Origin: an uncultured Planctomycetota bacterium
Lineage (GTDB): Bacteria > Planctomycetota > Phycisphaerae > Sedimentisphaerales > Anaerobacaceae
Reading direction: 5' to 3'
Assembly (NCBI GenBank): GCA_903927855.1
Contig: CAIYOL010000360.1
Coordinates: 1-11,785, forward strand
Length of the DNA: 11,785 bases
Part shown: piece by piece, positions 6,724-11,785 of the stretch
Layout: each line of letters opens with the position of its first letter
Position numbering within the stretch: the first letter of the stretch is position 1
Made by a program: the position numbers and the translations under genes
Notes under the pieces: generated by a model
What the model saw: only the letters and a program-made list of their open reading frames with translations
What the model was told of the DNA's origin: nothing
Database searches by the model: none

Positions 6724-7788
6724 ATGGCAGGTATGTTTTATTCATTACAAGAGGTCGCCGCGAAGCTCAATAAAACCGAGGAAGAAGTAAAAGAAATAAT
6801 CAAGCAGGGCAGGCTGCGTGAGTTCCGTGACGGTCCTAATTTGCTGTTTAAGATCAATGAAGTTGAAGCACTGATGTCCGACACAAGTATTGCGGCATCG
6901 AGAAAAGCATCGGCCGAAGCAGAACCAGCAGCAGAGAATGAGATTTCTCTGGCACCGGAGCCAAGTGAGGAAAGTGAGTCAGCGGGGTCAGATACCACCG
7001 CTGCGGCCGGTGAAGGAATCGATGTCCTTAGTGAAGCAGACGACGATTACAAACTTGCAGACGATACGCTGAGCGAGACCAAAGTTGTACCGGACGGAGG
7101 ACCATTAGACGACACGCTGGGCGCGACCAAAGCTACATCGGGCGAAGCATCGCTGGAAGAAATCGAAGAAGACGTAAATCTTGATACCTTCGGCAGCGGT
7201 TCAGGATTGTTAGACCTTTCACTACAAGCTGATGACACTTCGTTAGGCGGTATTCTCGACGAAATTTACACTCCCGAGGGTGAAGAAGGAAAAGAGGTTA
7301 AAGAAGGAGCTGAAGCTTCAGCGGTGGAGGTAGCCGCCGAGGCAGAACAACTGATACCCGGCGAAGGGCTTGCCGAATCAGAAACCGTTCCAGAAGCAGC
7401 GGCGATAGCTCAAGCGTATCAAGTGTATGCCGAGCCGGCGCCGGATGTGATAAGTAATGCTTTAGGGATTATGCTGTTTTTGCCTCTGTTGGCTATCATT
7501 TACACTGCGATAGTAGCGGTAGCTGGTTTCAATAATATGATGCCTGCAGCTCTGACAGCAACACAAAGGCTAATATGGTATATCGTGATAGGGGCAGTTG
7601 CGGCATCCGGCTTGATAGTCGGGGTAGGTTTTATGCTCAGCGGCAAAGGTAAAGACGGCAAAACAGCGGTAAAGGAGCCAAAAGCCAAAAAGGCCAAGAA
7701 AGAAAAGAAATCCAAGAAAACCAAAGAGGAAGCTCCGCCAGAAGAAGCTCCGCCAGCAGAGGCGGAACCGGAGAGCAAAAGCGAATAA
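6724..7788 (+). CDS. Membrane-tethered MerR/excisionase-like helix-turn-helix protein
   Basis: A 354-residue protein of unusual architecture. Residues 4-52 form a small winged helix-turn-helix of the excisionase/MerR type (FYSLQEVAAKLNKTEEEV, then GRLREFRDG and an INEVEALM end). A long acidic linker follows (about 53-245, rich in Glu, Ala and Ser). It holds a DDTLSETK/DDTLGATK repeat (113-120 and 129-136) and a GSGSGLLDLS...DDTSLGGILDEIY block (157-182). Two hydrophobic helices lie at about 247-269 and 283-306, then a lysine-rich stretch (308-334) and an EAPP-repeat tail. Two helices place both ends in the cytoplasm, tethering the DNA-binding-like domain to the membrane. A strong GGAGGAG site (6708-6714) supports the ATG. 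I recall similar domain order in planctomycetes, but no function is known to me. Confidence 0.88.
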   Translation: MAGMFYSLQEVAAKLNKTEEEVKEIIKQGRLREFRDGPNLLFKINEVEALMSDTSIAASRKASAEAEPAAENEISLAPEPSEESESAGSDTTAAAGEGIDVLSEADDDYKLADDTLSETKVVPDGGPLDDTLGATKATSGEASLEEIEEDVNLDTFGSGSGLLDLSLQADDTSLGGILDEIYTPEGEEGKEVKEGAEASAVEVAAEAEQLIPGEGLAESETVPEAAAIAQAYQVYAEPAPDVISNALGIMLFLPLLAIIYTAIVAVAGFNNMMPAALTATQRLIWYIVIGAVAASGLIVGVGFMLSGKGKDGKTAVKEPKAKKAKKEKKSKKTKEEAPPEEAPPAEAEPESKSE

Positions 7789-7813
7789 AAATTTCTAAAG
7801 GTCAGTTTCATTC

Positions 7814-7845
7814 GGCCCTTCTTAAGTATAAAGAAGGGCCTTTTT
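7814..7845 (+). terminator. Rho-independent terminator after the helix-turn-helix gene
   Basis: GGCCCTTCTT (7814-7823) pairs perfectly with AAGAAGGGCC (7831-7840) around a 7-base loop, followed by TTTTTGC. It starts 26 bases after the stop codon and closes the 6186-7788 transcription unit. Confidence 0.88.
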
Positions 7846-7903
7846 GCTGCGCAAAAAGCCGGCAGACACTTCTTTTCAGCCCCAAAAACCATCGATGCCG
7901 GCT
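7840..7903. repeat. Nested inverted repeats just after the terminator
   Basis: CTTTTTGC (7840-7847) pairs with GCAAAAAG (7851-7858) around TGC, using the U-tract of the preceding terminator. AGCCGGCA (7857-7864) is matched by its inverse TGCCGGCT at 7896-7903, across 31 bases. The 7789-8080 gap otherwise holds only this cluster, the terminator, and the promoter-like elements before the lipoprotein gene. Confidence 0.45.
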
Positions 7904-7991
7904 GCATATATTTTGAAAGTTTATTCTTGACGGATAAATACAAATAGGTTTTATTTATGAGCGTTATTGCAAGATTAAAAATTCGGTCGGC

Positions 7992-8005
7992 TGTAAAATT
8001 TTACA
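7992..8005. repeat. Perfect 14-base palindrome, candidate operator
   Basis: TGTAAAATTTTACA is a gapless perfect palindrome 76 bases upstream of the lipoprotein gene. It overlaps the possible -35 box TTTACA (8000-8005). Its size and position suit a dimeric repressor site, though its AT-rich composition makes chance occurrence more likely. Confidence 0.4.
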
Positions 8006-8028
8006 AATAAAGGGCGTGCATATTTTAT
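8000..8028 (+). promoter_or_regulatory. Tentative promoter of the OmpA-family lipoprotein gene
   Basis: TTTACA (8000-8005, 5 of 6) and TTTTAT (8023-8028, 4 of 6) are 17 bases apart, giving a leader of about 45 bases. An alternative is TTGACG (7927-7932, 5 of 6) with TTTATT (7950-7955, 4 of 6), also 17 bases apart. I cannot choose between them with certainty. Confidence 0.3.
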
Positions 8029-8080
8029 AGGACGGTTAAAAGGAATTTACTGTCTCGAATTTCTTGGAAAGGATGGAACA

Positions 8081-8857
8081 ATGCGAACTGTAAAACTTTC
8101 GGTGCTTTTTCTAACGTTTACCTGCCTTATGCTGCTAAGCGGCTGTAACTCGGAACTAAATGACCTCAAAGTCCGGAACAGCACACAGCAGAGAAGGATA
8201 GCTGAGCTTGAGAGTGAATTACAAACCACCAAGGTCAGGCTCGAACAGTTACAAAGACAACTGGAAACTGCCGAAGGCCGCGGCGGTATCGAGGCAGGTG
8301 CACTGCAACAAAAAATTGCTGCGCTCGAAGAGGACCTTGCGAAAAAGAAGGAGTTAATCTCCACGATGCAAAAGCAATTGCTTTACGGCGGAGCATCTCT
8401 GCCAGTAGAACTGACCACTATGCTCGAGGATTTTGCCAAAGGCAAGGAAATGATTGAGTACGATTCGAGCCGAGGGATAGTCAAGTTCAAGAGCGATTTG
8501 CTTTTTGAACCCGGCAGCGATGTAGTAGCATCTGCAGCCGAGGAAGTAATCAAGGGACTATGTCAAATCATGAACTCGGAATATGGCAAAAACTTCGATG
8601 TTATAATCGCCGGGCATACCGACGATATTCGGATCGGCAAGCCTGATACCCGAGCAAAACATCCGACCAACTGGCACCTGTCAGCCCATAGAGCAATATC
8701 CGTGCTGAATATAATGTCGAGTAGCGGTATAAGCCCGGAGCGTATGAGCATACGAGGCTTCGGTGAATTCCGGCCGGTTGCGCCGAATGCGCCTAACCAA
8801 AAAGGCAATTCCCAAAACAGGCGAGTCGAGATTTATATTGTCCCTAAGGGAATGTAG
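8081..8857 (+). CDS. OmpA-family peptidoglycan-associated lipoprotein with coiled coil
   Basis: A 258-residue envelope protein. The signal peptide ends in the lipobox LLSGC, so Cys22 would be lipidated. The next residue is Asn, not Asp, which by the E. coli rule favours the outer membrane. Residues about 25-100 form a heptad-rich coiled coil. Residues about 130-255 are an OmpA/MotB C-terminal domain with AGHTDD (177-182), LSAHRAISVL (200-209), IRGFGEFRP (224-232) and NRRVEIYIV (247-255). Asp181 and Arg204 align with the residues that bind diaminopimelate in Acinetobacter OmpA. Its role is therefore probably to link the outer membrane to peptidoglycan. The order (lipobox, coiled coil, OmpA domain) differs from short Pal, and no tol genes lie nearby, so I give no symbol. 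An AAAGGA site (8068-8073) lies seven bases before the ATG. Confidence 0.92.
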   Translation: MRTVKLSVLFLTFTCLMLLSGCNSELNDLKVRNSTQQRRIAELESELQTTKVRLEQLQRQLETAEGRGGIEAGALQQKIAALEEDLAKKKELISTMQKQLLYGGASLPVELTTMLEDFAKGKEMIEYDSSRGIVKFKSDLLFEPGSDVVASAAEEVIKGLCQIMNSEYGKNFDVIIAGHTDDIRIGKPDTRAKHPTNWHLSAHRAISVLNIMSSSGISPERMSIRGFGEFRPVAPNAPNQKGNSQNRRVEIYIVPKGM

Positions 8858-8899
8858 CCGCGAATCGCTGTTAGATTCACGACCTAAAAAACAAGTATA

Positions 8900-8935
8900 C
8901 GCTCCGGCATATGAAAATGCCGGAGCGTTTTTTTT
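8900..8935 (+). terminator. Rho-independent terminator after the lipoprotein gene
   Basis: CGCTCCGGCAT (8900-8910) pairs perfectly with ATGCCGGAGCG (8917-8927) around ATGAAA, followed by eight T residues. On the minus strand the same hairpin is followed by a T-rich stretch slightly further away, so it may also end the convergent two-component operon. The 8858-8986 gap holds nothing else I can see. Confidence 0.92.
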
Positions 8936-8986
8936 ATTAATCATTAATACGACAGAAACGATTAAGCAACTTTATTATTCAGCGTG

Positions 8987-9667
8987 CTATTCAGGGGGTT
9001 CGAATTTGTAACCTATTTCCCTTATGGTGTGTATTAAAACCGGACTGTGGGGATTGGCTTCTATTTTATCCCTAAGCGTGGTAACAAAGCGGTCGATGCC
9101 GCGCTGTCCTGTAAAAGAGTCATAACCCCAGACCTTATTGAGTATTTCATCACGCGTAAGAGCCCTGCCCGGCATTCTGACAAACAACTCGAGAAGACTA
9201 AACTCTTTCGGCGACAGTTTGATTTCTTTACCTTTACGCGTCAGTCTCCTTGCCGGGATATCAAGCTTAAAATCTGCAAACTCGAAAATATCCTGCTTTG
9301 CCTGTTTTCTCCGCCGCAAAAATGCCGCCGCCCGTGCCAAAAGCTCCTTTATGCTGAAAGGTTTTGTGACATAATCATCTGCCCCGAGATTTAAGCCCAA
9401 AATTACATCTGATTCCTCTCCCTTGGCGGTCAGCATTATTATCGGCATATCCAAGCTTTCCTGGCGAATAAGCCTGCAAACCTCATATCCATTTATCTTC
9501 GGCAGCATAATATCGAGAATAATAAGGTCGGGTTTTTTGTTAAGAGCAGTATTGAGTCCTTCCTCCCCATCGGCTGCTGTCAGCACGTGATAGCCTTTGA
9601 ACTCGAAGTTATCCTTCAAACCCCGGAGCATAGCGGGGTCATCTTCAACTATCAGAATCGTTTCCAT
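8987..9667 (-). CDS. OmpR/PhoB-family response regulator (second of tandem pair)
   Basis: A 226-residue regulator. The receiver (1 to about 115) begins METILIVEDD. It has the phospho-acceptor Asp52 (LDIMLPK), acidic residues at 8-10, Thr80 (MLTAK) and Lys102 (VTKPF). The C-terminal winged helix (about 128-226) has LSPKEFSLLELF, LTRDEILNKVWG, a RGIDRFVTTLRDKIE recognition region and a closing IREIGYKFEPPE. The frame stays open upstream to 9961, but 9667 gives the standard receiver start. It overlaps the preceding regulator gene by 23 bases. No good ribosome site is seen, so translation is probably coupled. The receiver is about 75% identical to its neighbour's, but the DNA-binding domain only about 45% (hand counts). 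Targets unknown. Confidence 0.94.
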   Translation of the reverse strand: METILIVEDDPAMLRGLKDNFEFKGYHVLTAADGEEGLNTALNKKPDLIILDIMLPKINGYEVCRLIRQESLDMPIIMLTAKGEESDVILGLNLGADDYVTKPFSIKELLARAAAFLRRRKQAKQDIFEFADFKLDIPARRLTRKGKEIKLSPKEFSLLELFVRMPGRALTRDEILNKVWGYDSFTGQRGIDRFVTTLRDKIEANPHSPVLIHTIREIGYKFEPPE

Positions 9668-10346
9668 TGGTTTCAGGCCTTTCAAACCTGTAGCCCACCA
9701 CCTCTTCGGTATGAATATATGTTGGGGCGTTCGGGTCCGGTTCAATTTTACTTCGCAGGGCATTAACAAGATTGTCGACATCCCGCACAGTAATAAAGTG
9801 ACTGAGGCCCCACACGGCGCTAAGTATCTCCCCACGTGTAAGAGTATCCCCAGACCTTCTAAGAAACAGATGCAGCAGCTTGAATTCATCGGGCGTAAGC
9901 GCAACCTTTTTGTCGTCCAGCGTAAAAGTGCCGTTGACAACATCAAGGACGCAATTTCCAAATTTATATACCTGCTGCTCTTTGTCTTTTCGGCGCCGCA
10001 GGGCTTCGGCCCGAGCCAGCAATACTTTTATACTGAAGGGTTTTGTAACATAGTCGTCCGCCCCGAGATTCAATCCTAATATAACATCTTTTTCCTGGTC
10101 TTTGGCGGTCAGCATTATAATAGGTATATCAAGATTCTGTTGACGGATGTGGCTGCACACTTCGTAACCATTCATTTTCGGAAGCATAATATCGAGAATC
10201 ATAAGGTCGGGTTTTCCAGTTATCGCTGCTTTGAGGCCCATTTCGCCATCTGTAGCGGTTTTGACCTGGTAGCCCTTTGATTCAAAGTTGTCTTTGAGGC
10301 CTCGCAGCATCGTCAGATTATCTTCCACAATCAATACATTTTTCAT
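9645..10346 (-). CDS. OmpR/PhoB-family response regulator (first of tandem pair)
   Basis: A 233-residue two-domain regulator. The receiver opens MKNVLIVEDN and carries Asp52 (LDIMLPKMNGYEVC), Thr80 (MLTAK) and Lys102 (VTKPF), the full phosphotransfer set. The winged helix contains LTPDEFKLLHLF, LTRGEILSAVWG, a VRDVDNLVNALRSKIE recognition region and EVVGYRFERPE, then a short polar tail. The ATG overlaps the kinase stop codon as ATGA (10343-10346). AGAGG (10354-10358) lies seven bases upstream, a good ribosome site. It is almost certainly phosphorylated by the adjacent kinase. It is a close paralogue of the downstream regulator. Its target genes cannot be read from the window. Confidence 0.95.
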   Translation of the reverse strand: MKNVLIVEDNLTMLRGLKDNFESKGYQVKTATDGEMGLKAAITGKPDLMILDIMLPKMNGYEVCSHIRQQNLDIPIIMLTAKDQEKDVILGLNLGADDYVTKPFSIKVLLARAEALRRRKDKEQQVYKFGNCVLDVVNGTFTLDDKKVALTPDEFKLLHLFLRRSGDTLTRGEILSAVWGLSHFITVRDVDNLVNALRSKIEPDPNAPTYIHTEEVVGYRFERPETNGNDSDS

Positions 10347-11785
10347 TGAGCAACCTCTTTATCAACCTGGCTTAAGGGCTTAGCCGCTAATCTTATGGTG
10401 AAAGTACTTCCCTTGCCAGGCTCACTATCAACGGAAATCGTGCCTTTGTGGGCATCAACGATAAATTTGACAATAGACAGTCCCAAACCTGTACCTTCGG
10501 CCCGACGGGAGAGAGAAGTATCCGCCTGGTAGAACCTGTCGAATATTTTTTTTATCTGCCTGCGGTTCAAACCGATGCCGTTATCCTTAACCGAGAAACA
10601 GACAAAATTGTCCTCTGAGAAAACTTTCAACTCGATTTTCTTGTCATCATAAGAATATTTGTAGGAATTATCCAGCAAATTGACAACGGCAGTAACCATT
10701 ACATCGTGGTCGGCGAATACATCCGGCAAATTATCGGCTATTTGCGTTTGAAAATCGCACCGGTCAGCGTTTAATTTAGTCTTTACGGCCTCGGCAGCAG
10801 CCCGTGCAATACGCGCAGGGCTTGTCCAGGCCATCGCGAAGGTTTGCTTGTTCCGCTCCATCCTTGAAAAGGACAGAAAGTTCTCGACCAGCCTTGTCAG
10901 CCTTTCATTCTCCTTCGAAACCAGCTGAAAGTAATCTGTTACCTGCTGCTGGTCTTTATAGTTGCCTTCCAGCAGCGTATCCACAAGCAAACGTATGGAG
11001 GCCAAAGGGGTTTTCAATTCGTGAGAAACCGTCGCTATGAAATCATTTTTGAGCTTGTTGAGTTTTATCTGTTTTCGAACCGCCTGCGCGGCGAAACCTC
11101 CTGCAAGGAGAATCAATACAATAACAAGGACACCCGTCCAAACATAAATAGCAACGTTTCGGCTTGCTGCCCTCTCAAAAACATCGCCGGCTTTGAACGC
11201 CAACTCAATTTTCCAGCCCGGGAAATCCTCTCCGAGAGCAGCTGATGCAAAGGGCTCATCAACAACTTTATCAGTACCTGCTACAAACCTTCCGGACTCA
11301 TCCACTATTCTATAAACCACATCAGAGTTCTCGAATTCCGCGCCAAAGTGAGCGAAAACTGATGTAATATTCTCCACGGACAACAGGGCCAGCACAGAAA
11401 TGCCGTTGGTTTTGTGATAAATACCATATAAAGTTTCGCCTTCGAGCGGCAGATGCTGGAATTTATCGGCTTTTATATTTTCAAGGGTGTCGGCCTGCGG
11501 GAAGGTTTCGGATGCCCGAATAGATAATTCCTCAGCAGCAATCAATCGCTCAAAATCAGGCAATTTAAAATTCTTTTCGTTATCGGGCAAAGTTTTCCTG
11601 CGTGCCATTTCGGCAAGTGCCTGAGCAAGAAACAGGTTATGGTCAGCCGGCAATGCAAATCCAGCATCATTCACCGAATAGAGCATCGCAGCCAACTGTT
11701 CAAATGTCTGCTTAAATAATTCACCATACGCAGGGTTATCCTTTGTCAAATTAAGCAACAACAGCCTTGCGTTTCCAATAAGAAC
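10343..11785 (-). CDS. Membrane sensor histidine kinase (partial, N-terminus beyond right edge)
   Basis: The frame is open to the window edge, giving 480 visible residues. About 200 residues form an extracytoplasmic sensor region ending PGWKIELAFKAGDVFERA. I recognise no named domain; a Cache-like fold is only a guess. A transmembrane helix follows (about 210-236, VLVIVLILLAGGFAA). The HisKA domain has the phospho-acceptor His255 in FIATVSHELKTPLASIR, codon at 11021-11023. The HATPase domain has the N box VVNLLDNSYKYS, G1 KDNGIGL, F box IFDRFYQ and G2 GTGLGLSIV. A first membrane helix and the start codon presumably lie beyond the edge; the TTG at 11761 is just an internal codon. The kinase heads an operon with two response regulators. 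It probably phosphorylates both. Confidence 0.94.
   Translation of the reverse strand, partial: VLIGNARLLLLNLTKDNPAYGELFKQTFEQLAAMLYSVNDAGFALPADHNLFLAQALAEMARRKTLPDNEKNFKLPDFERLIAAEELSIRASETFPQADTLENIKADKFQHLPLEGETLYGIYHKTNGISVLALLSVENITSVFAHFGAEFENSDVVYRIVDESGRFVAGTDKVVDEPFASAALGEDFPGWKIELAFKAGDVFERAASRNVAIYVWTGVLVIVLILLAGGFAAQAVRKQIKLNKLKNDFIATVSHELKTPLASIRLLVDTLLEGNYKDQQQVTDYFQLVSKENERLTRLVENFLSFSRMERNKQTFAMAWTSPARIARAAAEAVKTKLNADRCDFQTQIADNLPDVFADHDVMVTAVVNLLDNSYKYSYDDKKIELKVFSEDNFVCFSVKDNGIGLNRRQIKKIFDRFYQADTSLSRRAEGTGLGLSIVKFIVDAHKGTISVDSEPGKGSTFTIRLAAKPLSQVDKEVAQ

Noticed and set aside
9668..9961. Upstream extension of the second response regulator to a start at 9961
   Set aside because: The added 98 residues are the shadow of the first regulator's DNA-binding domain. 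METILIVEDD at 9667 is the normal receiver start.
1..11785. Mobile elements, CRISPR arrays, phage or defence genes
   Set aside because: No transposase or integrase, no regularly spaced repeats and no attachment-site duplication beside the tRNA were seen. The genes are ordinary chromosomal housekeeping and envelope genes.

Overview
The window looks like chromosomal DNA of a planctomycete-type Gram-negative bacterium, probably Phycisphaerae or a relative. The main clues are a MerR/excisionase-like helix-turn-helix protein with an acidic linker and two membrane helices, a short anchored protein beside it, and a lipobox OmpA-family protein that implies an outer membrane. I recall both the helix-turn-helix and short-protein architectures from planctomycetes, but no search was run. 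The biotin synthase has a feature I associate with anaerobes. There are no mobile elements, CRISPR arrays or broken genes.

Layout. (1) 1-324, minus: the N-terminal half of HisH, running off the left edge, divergent from glmS. (2) 537-2396, plus: complete glmS, making glucosamine-6-phosphate for the cell envelope. It meets bioA tail to tail with only three bases between stop codons. (3) 2400-5816, minus: a compact bioB-bioF-bioA cluster with overlapping genes and no bioD. A palindrome overlaps the proposed promoter, and tRNA-Pro(TGG) lies just upstream on the same strand. (4) 6186-7788, plus: a short membrane-anchored protein of unknown function, then the membrane-tethered helix-turn-helix protein, ending in a strong terminator. 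(5) 8081-8857, plus: an OmpA-family lipoprotein with its own terminator and an upstream palindrome. (6) 8987-11785, minus: a sensor histidine kinase (N-terminus beyond the right edge) followed by two tandem OmpR/PhoB-type response regulators, all overlapping.

How they work together. HisH supplies ammonia for histidine and purine-linked metabolism. GlmS feeds peptidoglycan and lipopolysaccharide precursors. BioF, BioA and BioB catalyse three of the last four steps of biotin synthesis, so the dethiobiotin step must be encoded elsewhere. The lipoprotein probably ties outer membrane to peptidoglycan. The two-component cluster is one kinase with two regulators whose receivers are nearly alike (about 75% identical by hand count) but whose DNA-binding domains have diverged (about 45%), suggesting one signal split to two target sets.

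The points most worth following are the biotin synthase lacking one canonical cluster cysteine, the membrane-tethered helix-turn-helix module, the tandem regulators, and near-leaderless starts predicted for hisH and bioB. All promoters were called by eye from hexamer matches and are tentative.
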